From Sphaeroforma sirkka (lineage: Eukaryota > Opisthokonta > Ichthyosporea > Ichthyophonida): 55,156 nucleotides of DNA. This document shows, piece by piece, positions 1 through 13,775 of the stretch (the stretch's first letter is position 1; each line of letters begins with the position of its first letter). Where the stretch lies: positions 1-55,156 of the forward strand of contig LUCW03001834.1 of assembly GCA_001586965.3 (NCBI GenBank). The letters are read 5' to 3'. The notes below the pieces were generated by a model that was not told the origin of the DNA, searched no databases, and saw only the letters and a list, made by a program, of their open reading frames with translations. The position numbers were made by a program, and so were the translations under genes.

Positions 1-706
1 GCATTCAATCATACGTATTTTGCATACATACAGGCATTTATATGCAATATTCTGCCATCCTTACCTGCATATACAAGAATACATTCACAGGTACATTTAT
101 TCATACGTATCTGCGTACACCCAAGCTTTCAGAAGTATATTCTTCCATATGTATTTGTATACACATGCATATAGTATTGTCATGTATGTTACACAGTAAG
201 TGGATTAGACATAAATACAGGCATAATTAGATATGCACATAGGTAAACATATTATATAGATGATGTCTATGAATAAAAAAAACGGACGAAAGACACGAAT
301 AAATACATACAGTACCCTATACTGCAATCAATGACTGTGACACAAGCGAAGTGGTAGTTTGAATAATATTAACAGTCACAGGAACAGTGAAAGTTGCGGT
401 CGCTTCAGATTCAATGCGACATACCTGCAATGAGATGCCCATCTGGAAGATGTAAACACAACACTGACGGTAAGCTCAGGATTCGAAAATTCAGGAATCG
501 ACTTGCATCGTCTAGGAGGGTTTCAAGCAGAAGCAGGTACGACTGGAATTGCAGGATAAGAAGCGAAATCGGTGTCACCCCCTTCCCGGGGGGATGTTGC
601 TGCTATAACAAGTGTACAATGAAGAAGAAGTAATTTTGGCTTACAGCGTGTTTATACACACGTAATGAAGGGATTGTCAGCAAAGGGTTTTCAATGCAAC
701 AGGTAA
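1..706. other. Flanking DNA with no recognised gene
   Basis: This AT-rich stretch lies 3' of glutamine synthetase and has many short CATA/TATA-like words. A 79-codon open frame at 394-633 has no recognisable domain. A short GC-richer patch at about 400-620 could be an exon on either strand, but I could not build a model from it. Confidence 0.5.
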
Positions 707-712
707 TTTATT
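707..712 (-). terminator. Candidate poly(A) signal of glutamine synthetase
   Basis: The minus strand reads AATAAA about 107 bp after the glutamine synthetase stop codon. The spacing suits a polyadenylation signal, but the hexamer is common in AT-rich DNA. Confidence 0.4.
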
Positions 713-818
713 CTCAGTTTCCTAACGATTCTCATATTATATCCGATCCTATGGTATAACTTGCATGACAAGTGGCATACGCCCTAGCCAAACGACCTAA
801 ACCTCTCTTCTGCTGCAC

Positions 819-1886
819 TTACTGGCAGAAAGCGTACTCAGCAATGATACCAGTGACCAAGTATGGGTCCATGTTGGAAGCGGGTCGGCGATCCTCGAAG
901 TAACCCTTGCCATCAATATCACACTGACGAGGGATACGGATGGAAGATCCACGGTGAGCTACACCGTATGAGAACGAATCCATAGAGGCAGTCTCGTGAG
1001 CTCCAGTGAGACGACGCTCGTTACCCTTACCATAAACAGCAATGCACTTCTCGTGCACAGCCTCAAGCTTGGGCATGGCGGCCAAGATAGCCTTCATACC
1101 GCCCTCGGCACGCATCTCCTTGGTGGAGCAGTTGGTGTGGCAACCAGCACCATTCCAGTCCCCGGGGATGGGCTTGGGGTCGAATGAGCAGATGACATTG
1201 AAGTCCTCACACACACGGTGCATGATGAAACGCGACATCACAAGGTCATCTCCGGCCTCGATACCGTCACAGATACCTACTTGGTACTCCCACTGGCCAG
1301 GCATAACCTCTGCGTTGGAGCCACAGATCTTGACACCAGCATACAGACAGGCACGATAGTGAGCCTCGACGATGTCACGTCCCCATACCTTTCCGGTGCC
1401 TACACCGCAGTAGTAAGGTCCCTGGGGTCCGGGGTAACCACCCTTGGGCCAGCCAAGTGGGGTAATACCGTCGCTCTCGAAGAGGGTGTATTCTTGCTCG
1501 ATACCGAACTGAGGCTCCGAGTCCTTGCATTTCTCCAAGATGGCCGCAGCGTGGTTACGGTTGTTGGTGGGGTGGGGAGTGCCATCGGGCATGATGGTCT
1601 CTGTGAGTACGATGATGTTATCTCCACGACGGAAAGGATCCTTGTAGATAGCAACAGGCTTCATGAGTACATCAGAGTCCTCACCCTCAGCCTGGCCTGT
1701 GGATGAACCATCGTAGTTCCAGATGGGAAGCTCATCGGCAGACTTGGGGAGTTTCTTAAAAGTGCGCGTCTTGCAACGAACCATTTCCCCAGTTCCGTCG
1801 ATCCAGACGTACATAGCTTGCACGCCCTTATCAGCCACATCGAGGGACAGGTAGTGATGCGTGGTAGCCTTGTATTGAGTCGTCAT
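819..1886 (-). CDS. GLN1: Glutamine synthetase, class II (eukaryotic type)
   Basis: This gene encodes a complete 355-residue class II glutamine synthetase, which makes glutamine from glutamate, ammonium and ATP, usually in the cytosol as a decamer. The length is typical for the family. The N-terminal half carries the beta-grasp signature YDGSSTGQA near residue 60. Next come the active-site stretches FGIEQEYTLF near 128, MPGQWEYQVG near 196, GDWNGAGCHTN near 243 and GAHETAS near 297. The C-terminal RIPRQ and FEDRRPASNMDPY motifs are also present. The start is a true ATG at 1884-1886 and the stop is TAA. The gene is one exon, unlike its neighbours with 6 and 20 introns, which could mean retroposition or simple intron loss. 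It supplies glutamine to the glutamate synthase encoded at 32.5-43.9 kb. No key residue appears to be missing. Confidence 0.98.
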   Translation of the reverse strand: MTTQYKATTHHYLSLDVADKGVQAMYVWIDGTGEMVRCKTRTFKKLPKSADELPIWNYDGSSTGQAEGEDSDVLMKPVAIYKDPFRRGDNIIVLTETIMPDGTPHPTNNRNHAAAILEKCKDSEPQFGIEQEYTLFESDGITPLGWPKGGYPGPQGPYYCGVGTGKVWGRDIVEAHYRACLYAGVKICGSNAEVMPGQWEYQVGICDGIEAGDDLVMSRFIMHRVCEDFNVICSFDPKPIPGDWNGAGCHTNCSTKEMRAEGGMKAILAAMPKLEAVHEKCIAVYGKGNERRLTGAHETASMDSFSYGVAHRGSSIRIPRQCDIDGKGYFEDRRPASNMDPYLVTGIIAEYAFCQ

Positions 1887-1940
1887 GATGATAATTGGCT
1901 ATACAAACTGGGTAATGATTATTGTGTTGAGAATGTCAGG

Positions 1941-1952
1941 CCTTAAATATAT
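1941..1952 (-). promoter_or_regulatory. Possible TATA-like element of glutamine synthetase
   Basis: The minus strand reads ATATATTTAAGG about 55-65 bp upstream of the start codon. It resembles a TATA box, but AT-rich words are frequent here and no transcription start is known. Confidence 0.25.
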
Positions 1953-4900
1953 GTGTGTATACGTTCAGAATATTCACAATCGACGACGTATTATGACCTC
2001 TGGCTACGAAGTATTGTCGGACTACAAAACCAGATATTATTTTTTTCCTTTGTTTTCATCTGAACGCGAGAGAGAATCACTGGCGTCCGTGACAGGCTGA
2101 ATGACAGTACAGTGACAGTCCTTTTACGGCCGCCATTATCAGTCGGGCTTGGTCTCAACCAATCGAAAAGCTGATCACGAACACTGTCAATTGTCAACCC
2201 ACAAAAGGACACCGTTTTCGGCTTCTCTGTTGTATGTGGAGTTCCAGGGAGTTCAAAAATAAAAACTCGTTCCCCCAGTGAATTCAGTCCCAGAAATATT
2301 TCATGTAAAAAAATCGAGAGGCGGTCGTTTGAGGGTGGAAGCATCGCTACAAATTGAGGAATAAAAACATGTCTGAAATGTATCATTCAGAAAATAATAC
2401 CGTTGCGAACTCTACCATGTAACAACCTCGATTGTAACTTGTACCTGGTATATATCAAAAAGTACTGCACACCAATACAAATCCGAATATGCGACGTATT
2501 TTATATGGAGCAACACTGTTTTATATCAAATCATATGTTTGGATTATTGAACTTTACACTTTTTTTTTTGTTGAACAATGAAAACTGCGGTCTTCTCTAA
2601 AAATAGGTTTTAGGTCCAGAGTCCAGATTCCGGATTCCAGAATGTCCAGAGTCTCAAAGAGAGACTCCACCCCTGTCCACCAGAATTGAGAAAATCCAGA
2701 ACAGGCCAATATCATATTGTTAATAAATACCAACGAGTGCAGTTTGTCAGACTTTGTCTAAAACAAATACATTTCACACACAAGAGACTTTTTCTATAAA
2801 TAGAGTCTCCGAGTTTCCGACTCTCCTGAGTTTCCTCCATCCTCCACTCTGGCACTCTGCGACTCCACTCGCTCTGAAAATTTGTCAAAATAGTGTGCAA
2901 ATAAATACAAACAAATAGTACCTGTACATATATAAATAGTAAATACTTTTTTTTTTAAATACTTAATAGAATTTTTTGTTCAATGTTTTTTTTTTAAATA
3001 ACCCCAAAAAGAAGGCAATGAAATTTTTACTTTTATTTATATCGCCCCCGGGCCCCAGGGGCCAGAGAACCCAAATGCCCCAGAACAGAGCGGCCAGCAG
3101 GCATTGAGGCAGTTGCCCCGCTATTTGTTTTCTTTTGTTTTAAAAAAAGATGCAGTCCTCGCTGCATAGCCTTCTAAATAAACATCGCTGGCATGTAGAG
3201 GGGCGAAGGCAGGTGATGTTTTTCTCGTTTGTTTTTTAAAAAACATTCTCCACTATTTTATATGGTAAAAAAAAATGCTGTCGATTATGTATTTACATAC
3301 TGGAGTCTGGACTCTGGAGACGAGAGTGCAAACTTCGAGTTCACAGTTCAGACTTTAGACTTCTTCAACGAGTTCAAGACTTCAAGTCATCAATGTTGTA
3401 AATATTTTATATATTTTTATGTCTGCTCTCGCCGTCATCAGGCCACAGTCCGCGTCAAACGATGCGCTTGTCTAAATATGGACCCGGGTCCTAGAGCCCC
3501 TGGGTCTTAACTTTTGGGGTGCCACTGAGGTCCTAAATCAAAATGCCCTAAAGCCTATTTTAAGCCCCCACTTTTAACCCTGATAACCTGACCTTTTTTA
3601 GGAACTGAGATTATATTTTATGAATTTTAAAAAAACCCCCAAAAAATGCTGTTTTTTTTTTTTTTTTTAAATACAGTGTGCCGAAAACCCTAAAAATGGG
3701 TGACGTGGTCACTCTTGGGTGACTGGTCCGTGCGTCCGATACCTGACGTGGAACGTTTACTCTTGATTTGAGATTTCCTCCAATGACAGCATGACCTCTC
3801 CGGGTATTTTAATTAAAAATTGGGATATCTGATATTTTACGCATCTGATTTTCAACAATTGTTGCATATTATTGATGGTGATAGTATGACAAACTGCTTT
3901 TAATTTTAGGACAACAGATGAAAAAAGCATGAGCTGAAGAGCAAATACTTCCCATATTTAGATTGAAATATTACGTGATCCCTGCTGATTCAATTGACAT
4001 AGCAACCGATCAACATCACGCTGCACGGCTACAGTCTACACATACACAAGTCAGGCCGGCGCAGCTGTTTCTCTCCGGCGTGTACTTTTCTTTTATATTT
4101 ATTTGGTTTTTTGTTTTAAAACAAAACTAAAAGAATAAATTCACGACCCTCGGAGTCTCAGTAAAAAAAATCAGTCGTCACTTGTCACTGCTGTTGAATC
4201 TTGGTGTGAAGTATTTATTTGTATGTGTCATAGCCTTCCAAAATGTGAGGACTGACACTTGACAGGGCTGATATCACAGGCTGGAGACATTTTTTTATAT
4301 TTTTCAAAAAGTCAGTTGAGTCACTTGAAAGTTGAGACTTGAGAGTTGAGCCTTGAGAGTTGAGAGGCCTTGAGGAGAATTGAATTTTTGAAGCCTTGAG
4401 GCTTGAGCCCTTAATGCTTTGAAATGCCACACTCTGCTGGAGAGTGGCCCCCGAGTGGGGTGACTGGGGTGAGATTGAGTGGCGTCTGGCCGTCTGCCAG
4501 TCGCCAGAGTGCAGCTCCGACACAGTAACACTGCCACAGTGCATCAGTGCCAGCCTTCCAGGGACCCAGGGTACATAGTACATACCAGTAAATAACCAGG
4601 CTGCTATGTAGTCTCCAGCTGGGCGGAGCTGGCTAGTTTCGGGATTCCTCTATACTATTGCAAAAAAAAACGGGAAGGCACATGCAACTATTTTGATTGA
4701 TTACAATGGCAGATAATAACAGCTCCTTGAGTGTGAATACTCATGATGTTTGTTCAAAGAATCATGTGCTTCAAAATACAATAATCGGCATGTTCTGCAT
4801 CGTATTGATCATTTTAAAAGTTGTTGTCAGTGGCGTTCCTATTCTTATACTCTATACTAGCAAATGCACTGCTCTTCGGTTTTACTGACCTTGTAAACAT

Positions 4901-5026
4901 TGTAGTGGTCAGCATCCTCCGTTTATTTATTTTTTAAAGCGTAAACAAGTCATTTGAAAGTCGATTGATATGGCTTCATATCACTCCTCATTGTATGACT
5001 ACAATATCTATTTATATATCTCTATA

Positions 5027-5143
<117 letters not shown>

Positions 5144-5243
5144 ACTATGTGACTTGTATACATCATAATTGTATGTATGTACATATATGTATATCATGGG
5201 GCGTCGTGTGTCTTATTATGTGTATATTATATGACATCGTGCG

Positions 5244-5245
<2 letters not shown>

Positions 5246-5296
<51 letters not shown>
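5246..5296. repeat. (TA)n-(TG)n compound microsatellite
   Basis: About 28 bp of TA repeat runs directly into about 22 bp of TG repeat. Confidence 0.95.
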
Positions 5297-5450
5297 AAAC
5301 ATATATGGGTGAGTTTGTGTGTATACATGTGTATGTATTCAGTTTAATTAATATATAATATATACGCAAGTATAATGTATGCATGTGTGTATGGATACAA
5401 AAATATACGATCTGCATACATACACATCTAACATGATTTTTAAATAATCA

Positions 5451-5453
<3 letters not shown>

Positions 5454-5506
<53 letters not shown>
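5454..5506. repeat. (TA)n microsatellite
   Basis: About 53 bp of nearly pure TA repeat. Confidence 0.95.
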
Positions 5507-5508
<2 letters not shown>

Positions 5509-5671
5509 GCATACATGGGTTTACGTAAATTTATCTATGTATGCACACACATATCTTTATGGATGCATATCTACAATATATAATACGTCTAACTGCAATC
5601 ACTTATACACATCCCTACACACCTAAAAAATTGTATACACACGAATATGTTTCTAGATACATGTTTACATG

Positions 5672-5712
<41 letters not shown>

Positions 5713-7570
5713 GTACTCAGTGTGATAGATATATGTATGTATGTATGTATATTGCACGTGTACGTAAAACTACGATTTGCGTATACGCAAGAATATCGTT
5801 ATGAATGCCACTTTATCTGTATTATATGCATATTCGTATTTTTTTTCTACTAGCACTTGTACACATCACCATTAATATTGTGCATTTATCACTAATGTGT
5901 AAACGCGCCTGTGCAACTTTTAATTCATATGTTGGGATGCAAATATACATTACAGACCATCGATATACATATGTTCCTATACACTTGTACAAATTTTTGT
6001 TTGTATAGGAATATGTATATTTGTGTTTCTACACATATTTATACAATTTTATGTCATCAATTTTTATATACACGTATTTTCGATTGTACAAATAACAGCA
6101 TGTTCTGTTCATATTTAAAATCGCATATTTACTTGTATGTATAGTTTGTGTGTTTTTATCTCTTTGGATAAATATTAGTCTTGCACGTTTGTGGTTGTGT
6201 GTAGGACTGTATATATATATATATATATATCTTGCACAATTGTACACATACTTGCATGTTATATTCATATTTATAACCGTATAATCACTTACATGTACAG
6301 TGTTCATGTGCTATAATCTTTTTGTATATTTATTATTCGTACACGTTTGTTGTTTAGATATTGACTTGTTCTTGACTGGCAAAAGTATCCCCCGTAACAT
6401 TATTGTAAGAGCATCACAGAGTGTGTATTTTTATGTCATCGTAGCCCATTTGAAGGTCAATTGCTTAATTCCGGGTTGATATTTAGCATAGCTTCCGGCT
6501 TCTTACTTATCCATTATACTGCCGTATTCTAGATCTTGACAATTATGTAATAAATGTATTGACTTCTTATTATAATAGACATTTCAAATGCAATAATTGG
6601 AACCTATTGATGCGTACTGCATATAGAATAGATTATCTTGGTGAAATGTATCTAAATAAACTGCGGTGTCTTCATCTCTACTAAAAGCGAACTCGTCCTC
6701 TGCATTCTGTAACAATGTATGTTGCTCAGGTGCCATGCATTTTTTAAAATTTCCTTTCGCATCACCTCTTGGGGAGTCGATCGCCATGATCACCAGTCGT
6801 GACTCGTGAGTGAGTGTTCGCTCTATTAAGGGGTAAGGATATTTTAACTATCTCTGGTGGAGATGTCACTTCGAAATGATGTAGCCTCTGTAAGTTAAGT
6901 TCCACATGCAGAAACCGTGAAGTATTGTATATTGTACGGCTTATAATGGCCATAATCGGAATTGAACCTGCAGAGAGTGCGTGCATTTTTCTAAAACAAA
7001 TGTACATAATACTCTCTGTACAGTGTACAGTCTGTACGACACTACCGACTACGACTCTACAGTCTACGTAGTACGTATGTACTGTACAAATAATAATTAC
7101 TATCAGATTGAGATGGCACATGCCGGCGTGGAGCGAATCCGTGGTCGTATCCAATCAAAATCAAAGATTACCTGTTGCACGTTCAACCTCGGTTAAAAAG
7201 TAAATTAAATAATATCATATTCAATTTTTAGTGAGTGCGACCATATGTATTTTTTGAAAGAGTGCGTAGAGCTGTAGGAGTGTAGGCTACCTCTCTAAGA
7301 GTAGTAGCCACCGTGCAAACAGTTACTCACTCGCCACCAGTATAGTGTTCTATTGAGATAGAGACAGTTAAATAGCTTAGGTGAGTTGTAGACACTCCCT
7401 ACTAGAGTAGAAGAGAGCGAGACTGTGAGTATACTCAATATAGTGTTCTGTTTAAATTGAGATAGCTTTTATTATAACTAGCGTAGTGCACATATAAATA
7501 CTTGTATATCAACTTGTACTACCTGACTAGAACGCGAATTTCCTATTCATATTACCCATAATTACACAAT

Positions 7571-8002
7571 ATGCCAGCTTTTGATACGAGTGAAAGTCAC
7601 TGTCAAATTATCGACGCCGCCGATGTAGCAGCCAAGTTTGTGTAAGTAGGCGTGGACACACTGACTCGTATAGAAACGTTTATTTCTCGTTTTTGAAAGT
7701 GGCTGGTCATGCTTTTGTATCTGTATATCAGGTTTGTGGGTTGTAGTTCTCTGATGTATATAACTATACGGGCCAATATTGGACCTAGGCATACAAGCTG
7801 TGTGGGTAATGCGTCGTAACGCGATTTAGTTTCTATACTGATAGCAGGTACATGTGCCGAGATTCGCTGCAGTTTTTGAGTATACAAATAGTCTGTGTTT
7901 CTAGTCCCAGTAGTCATGTTGCTAGTTTTATATCGCTTGTACACAATCTTGATCGCATCCGATTCGACAGATTCATATGAATATAATATAATATATATAT
8001 TT

Positions 8003-8034
<32 letters not shown>

Positions 8035-8037
8035 GTA

Positions 8038-8080
<43 letters not shown>

Positions 8081-8306
8081 GTACACGTGTGTGTGTGTGT
8101 GTGACACAATATATATATATATATATATATATATCTTTATGCGATATATATATATTTGATATTATGTGTGTGTATATATATATATTTGTGTGTGTGCTTG
8201 TGTGTGTAGTTTCCATATACATTTATTATATATCTACATATCTACATCTAATGTATATATATACATGTATGTGATGGAACATATATGTATAGGGTCTAAA
8301 AACATA

Positions 8307-8359
<53 letters not shown>

Positions 8360-11300
8360 ATATTATGATGATGTGTGTGTGTGCATATATGTATGTACTA
8401 TATATAGATATGAAATATATATATATGTAAATGTACAAGAGTGATGTGTGTGCATGCGTGTGTAATGTGCACGTATGTATGCAATGCAACTATATGTTTA
8501 GATATGAAGTATATGTATATGTATATATTTGTGTGTTTTTGTGTGCCCTGTGTGTTGTGTAATATAGATATAAATATAAATATGTATGTATTTATGTGTG
8601 TGTGTGTATGTATTATGTATGTATTATATGTATATATATATAGTGTATATATGTGTGTGTGTTTGTGCGTGGGTATATAAAAACACATATATGTGTGTAT
8701 ACTAAATATTATATTAAATTATGTTGTTTGTGTACATATGCATGTGTCTATAAAGTTGTTGCGTGTATGTGTATAAGTATTGATTATGCCGACACTTGCT
8801 TGTATGTATATAAAGGTATATATTCTGAAGTACGCTATCTATATATGTGCATGTTTGTGTTTGTGTATATATACATACCTGAAATTGGCTGTATATATAT
8901 ATTCGACGTCTGTTTATGTTGAGTACATTTTTGTGTTTGTGTGTTTTTGGGGCACTCCTTGAATTGAGCTTGCGTATTTACACCTACTGAGTTTATCCAC
9001 ATATAAGTGCACAAGCTGCTGTAAACCCTAAACTCTATTGTTCTGATTTGGTGTACAGTGCTCTCGCAAATAAGCTTACTACATTGCAATACCAAGCTAT
9101 CAGCCAGTACATCTAAACACTTGCAGCAGATGACTACCCTGTAACACACCACCTATCGCGTGCCTTATGATGGAACAGAAAGAGGATACAGAGCGAGGTG
9201 CTGCGCAGAGGCGCTGACAACAGCCCCGTGCTCAGAGGTATCTTGGCTAATGATGACTTTGCGGCGAAGAAGTATGCCGACTGGACTGCCAAGACGTGCG
9301 AGAAGACTGGTATGGATGTGAATGCATACTATATAAAGCATCCCAAAAGCAAGTGAGTGCGACGAAAGACACGCTGAGTGTATTGCAAATGCATGTGTTT
9401 TCTTGTACATACTGTGCTTTTTTGTGTATGTCACTCCGTCTCGGAAGGAATGTGTGTTAACGGTGTCAAAAAACCTCACTGTGGAGGAGTGCGCAACGAG
9501 AAAACATCAGTTACCATAGCAACCGTTGTGTCTGCGCCATATAAAGTCCCGATTGGGCATCGACTGGTGGTGGTATAGAGGGAACTGAGCTACGCAAACT
9601 GACCCACTTTGTTTCGCATAACATCACCGTCTCGTGGTACGGGAGAGCTTCAAGCACTGTCTAGTGTCTACTGCACCCCACTGTGCCTATCAGTTTTGTA
9701 TCGTCGACCTCGTACAAGCAGCAATCTCGAACTGATTGCGGACTGACCACTCACACACTACCATTGTCAATAGTACCGTACCTACACGTGGCCACGTGCT
9801 GCCGTCCTCTAGCCCCGCAGCAACTTGCTACCTGGGCCACACACAATGCACTCACGAGTCTCACAACGGCATCCGGTCGACGCTTCAGTGTTGTCTGTCT
9901 GTTTCGTTAACCCTATGCTCGTACATGCTCGCATACATCGCTGTGATAACAGGCATCAAATTCGAGTTGGTTGAGGTGGATAGCATGTCAGCTGAAGAAG
10001 CCGTGGACGCGGCCAACAACGATCCATCGGTCGACGGCATCATGGTTTACTATCCCGTCTTCGGGGATGCACAGGTGTGTAGAGTCATGTAAACTTTTGA
10101 TGATGTCTTTACTCGTGTGTACGTGCAAAACGTTTGATGTTCAAACTCGTACATACTTGCAATACGTTTGATGTTCTATCTCGTACATACTTGCGGATCT
10201 CAAGTATCCGTTTGATGTTCTTACCCTACCCGTACCAAGCTTGCAGAGTCATGTATGTGTTAGATGTTCTTACGCGCACATGCTTGGTGTGTGGAATACT
10301 ATGCATGCACGTGAATACCAGTTTAGCCCTATATAAGGATTGCTGCGTCCGTATCTCAAGTATTGTGCTACCAATAATTCGTATACACTCCTATCCTTAT
10401 AATTGGAAGATGTCGAGTCTCTTCGGGACTTCCTCTGGAGAAATGGTATAAAACAAAAGTGTTGAAAGTCATTTCCAAACGCCCTCTATGTAATACTTCT
10501 CTCATACTCGCACTTATACGTCCAATGCAGGATGAATATCTCCGCAATGCCGTAAGTATCAGGAAGGATGTTGAAGCACTGTGCCACACCTACCGCTACA
10601 ACATGTACCACAACATCCGGTTCATCCAACTCCCCGGCGGTGGCGCCAGTAAGTCACTGCTGCCCTGTACCCCGGGTGCGATTGTAAAGGTGCGTGCTTA
10701 TACCTGGTAGAATGTAGTTTCTATAGTATTTCCTCTATATTTGTATGGTAAAATGTGGTTTCTATAGTATTTCCTCTATATTTAATGTAGTTCTATAGCA
10801 TTTCCTCTATATTTGTATGGTGTTTAGTACATAGCGTGAGATTATGTTGTATTACGCGAGATACCCTGCTGAACCCAATTGTGCAGAATTATCGTCTGTA
10901 TTGATGTTTACGTTTATGCGGTTGTGGGTTGGTATTCGCTCTGGTTGGCCGTTCTGTGCGAACCTTATTTACAACTGCAAACGCAGAGAAAACTCTCTCA
11001 GTGAATTGTGCGTTCGCATGCTACTGCTATATCCCAGACAAGAAATATCTCTCAGTACCTCTGGGCAAATTTCACGTCCGCATGTCACTGTATCATTAAC
11101 CAGTACCGATGGCTGGGGTTCTGTGTGTTGAATTTTTGTATGTCCTCATGTCACTGGTATCATAAACCAATACCGATGGCTGGATTCTGTGTATTGATTT
11201 TGTGTCTGTTCAATTATAGGGTGTCCCAAATGGTGTGCTGTGTTGTAGTGAATGCATTCCAACTGTGCTGCAGAATGATCTTCTCCTTGTGTACGGAATA

Positions 11301-13661
11301 TATTCTCAGCGCAGCGATTAATCCCAGTCTAAACAATCAGTAATAATCTAAACAGTACCTTTGTTCACACAGATTCTGGAGTACGTGGGTGTATACAATC
11401 ACAACCTTGCCGAAGGCAATCGAATGTACGGCAAGACCATCGCCGTGGTAAACCGCAGGTAAGTTCTGATATCCAGCGGTGCTGTTCGCTAGGATTGAAG
11501 TATGCACTATGAATTGGGTAAATGGTTTATCAACATCATGAGGCCCGAAGGGTTCAGTGGTTGTGTGTCAGCCCATACAAATCCAGTACAGGGCTCTATT
11601 GGAATGAGACTTACTGTTTTATTTTTTTCTTATGTATATTTGATGGTGGTGTAATCAATCCCTATGTGATAGTACCCTAACTAATATGTATCAAAGAAAC
11701 GCTTTGCCGTTGAGGACCAAATACGTAACGCATAGTCACCGGGCTCAGAATGGGCAGCATAACGCACGCATACATAATACTATCACAACGAAACGGAACT
11801 CAAAAAGCGGCGACGTAAGAAGCCTACTATGATATTGGATCCAGACTTATATATATCTTGCTATTAGTTGAACACAATCTTGCCAGATATACGGCCGATC
11901 ATTCTGTGTATTCCCCGGTCGATACGTGTCTGTGTGCCCATTAGAAGACACTACACGCACTACCGCGACAGAGCGTTGTACGAGGGCTGGCTGTCCAACC
12001 CTGACTGCTCTATTCGCGAACGTGTGCTTGCGGTGTGTATCAGTGCTGGCATTTGGCAAGACATGCGTGTGCTCGTGATCGCGCGCCTCCATCAAGCATA
12101 CACATGGCTGCACCTGAATATGTGCACGTACGTATTCACTCATTGTACATTACATACACACTACAGCGAGGTTGTGGGACGACCCCTGGCCGCACTCTGT
12201 GCGAATGATGGCGCGAAGGTATATTCCATCGATGTAGATGATATTCTGGTGTTCTCGCGCGGCAACGGAATCAAATTGCACAAGCACGAGATAGCCACGA
12301 CCGATATATCTAAGTCCGCGGCTCTTGGCAATGCCGACGTGGTCATCTCTGGAGTGCCCATCAAGGGTTTCAAGGTATGATATGCAACGTGTGTTGAGAA
12401 TGCAACCCCTGTCTCAGTTGTGCATATATGAACAAAGACAAGAAGAAAGACTTCTCTTAAACGTGTACGCTTGTATATGTTGTTGAGTATACGGACATAT
12501 GTATACCGTACGTACAGAGTCTGTGCGTGTATTCAATTGGAGTACGGTAATTCAATGCGAACCTCAAGACAACCCCTGTTTGACCGTCGTTGGTTACAAT
12601 CTGCGGTTGTTTCCTACACCTGTTGGCGGGCTATTGTTATTGTTCTGTGTACTGTTAGGGTGTGTTGTCTTGGGTCTCCACTGTTCTACTCGTGTATTAG
12701 TGTCACAGCTGTTAGGAAATATATTGACTTAAAGTTCGCTATTTGCAGCGTCGATAGGTTGTGTGTTGGCATAAGAAATGTGACTATAACAGCTGTATGC
12801 ATATTCATTCATGAGTGTCCCGGATTGTTGTGTAATATATGTGTAGATGCTACTCTTCTGATCCCGGAGCAGTAGGTATACGTGCATCTGTAGCCAGATA
12901 CGAATACGATTGTGCATGCATATGTATCTATTTTCTTAGTTGGATGCGTTTGTATATATCCAGTGTATGTAAATACTAGTATACATTCACAGGCATGTGT
13001 CTAAAGTAAGACGGACGGCTAAACTGTGTGCGTGTCAATTCAAAATTCATGTTTATATATATATTTGCACTCTCTTGCATACAGTTAAGTACAGTTTTGG
13101 TTTGGAGTAGGCTAGGTCAGACAGTGCTCATAAGCCTCGTTCATACCATCGGTGTTCGAATGAATGCGTATAGCTGTTCCGCTCGTTACCGTACAAGAGT
13201 CCGGTGACATGTTCTCCACCACGCGTCACGTCTTAATGGCACTGTGCTCTGTATCTCCGGACCGTGTGCGTAGCATGCATTGTTTCTCGACTGTGTGCGG
13301 ATACCTTTAACTCGTGTGATCATCCACACCTGCATCACACCGATTTCCCTGCGTCTTATTTTGTAGATTCTATATTCACGTGGTCCTTGTGAACAACGAT
13401 TGGTGCCGCTGTATACCAAACGTTTGTTGACGCATCCTCTCCTTTGTGCTTTATTCACTTCCTCAGATCGACACCGCGGATCTTAAGGATGGCTGTATAG
13501 CAATTAACTTTGCCACGTACCAGAACTTCTCACCTGATATTGTGGAAAAGGCGTCGATTTTTGTGAAGAGTGTGGGCAAGGTGACGGTTGCTATGCTACA
13601 ACGGAATGTCATGCGCGTCAGTCGATCCACAGACATGTGCGGCAGTGCTGACATTCTTTAA
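7571..13661 (+). CDS. MTD1: NAD-dependent 5,10-methylenetetrahydrofolate dehydrogenase, MTD1 type (7 exons)
   Basis: I read seven exons: 7571-7641, 9179-9309, 9953-10074, 10531-10689, 11373-11458, 12167-12374 and 13467-13661. They join in frame to 323 codons plus TAA, close to yeast Mtd1 (320 residues). All six introns are GT-AG. The enzyme oxidises methylene-THF to methenyl-THF with NAD+, supplying one-carbon units for purines. The protein aligns along its whole length with Mtd1: LRGILANDDFAAKKYADWT near 45, GIMVYYPVFGDAQ near 96, SLLPCTPGAIVK near 150, the NAD-fold stretch EVVGRPLAALCANDGA near 191, DVVISGVP near 247, and GCIAINFATYQNFS then GKVTVAMLQRN near the end. The wording matches the monofunctional Mtd1 class better than bifunctional FolD. 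Exon 1 is short and its ATG is the first in frame. Intron 1 is 1.5 kb and full of microsatellites. Exon 1 and the acceptor of exon 2 are the least certain parts. Confidence 0.93.
8004..8135. repeat. (TG)n and (TA)n microsatellite in MTD1 intron 1
   Basis: This TG-rich tract is punctuated by two copies of a GTATGTATGTGTACACGTG interruption, showing that the array grew by duplicating a larger unit. It is followed by a (TA)n tract at about 8110-8135. Confidence 0.95.
8310..8356. repeat. (TA)n microsatellite in MTD1 intron 1
   Basis: About 47 bp of TA-rich repeat with one ATATACATAT interruption at its left end. Confidence 0.9.
10706..10818. repeat. Three-copy tandem repeat in MTD1 intron 4
   Basis: The words TCTATAGTATTTCCTCTATA and close variants occur three times in tandem with a period of about 35-40 bp, a few bases downstream of the exon 4 donor. 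Confidence 0.85.
11079..11201. repeat. Two-copy tandem repeat in MTD1 intron 4
   Basis: Two copies of about 57 bp, each with the words CATGTCACTG, ACCGATGGCTGG and TTCTGTGT, lie about 67 bp apart. They differ by a few substitutions and small indels. Confidence 0.85.
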
Positions 13662-13769
13662 TTTCTTGGTGGAGCCGACGATGTTTCGCTTACACTCTGG
13701 AGGACGTTATAAATCCACTTGAAAGTATTGGTAAGTAATGATTTATAATTCCACTTGAAAGTATTGGTA

Positions 13770-13775
13770 AATAAA
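13770..13775 (+). terminator. Candidate poly(A) signal of MTD1
   Basis: AATAAA lies 109 bp after the MTD1 stop. It follows a 21-bp direct duplication (TCCACTTGAAAGTATTGG words near 13711 and 13749). Confidence 0.45.

Noticed and set aside
394-633. 79-codon plus-strand open frame near the left edge
   Set aside because: It is basic and low in information, with no recognised domain. Minus-strand readings of the same patch are equally plausible.
1991-2386. 131-codon minus-strand open frame upstream of glutamine synthetase
   Set aside because: It has no recognised domain and lies in the presumed promoter and 5' UTR. It may be fortuitous.
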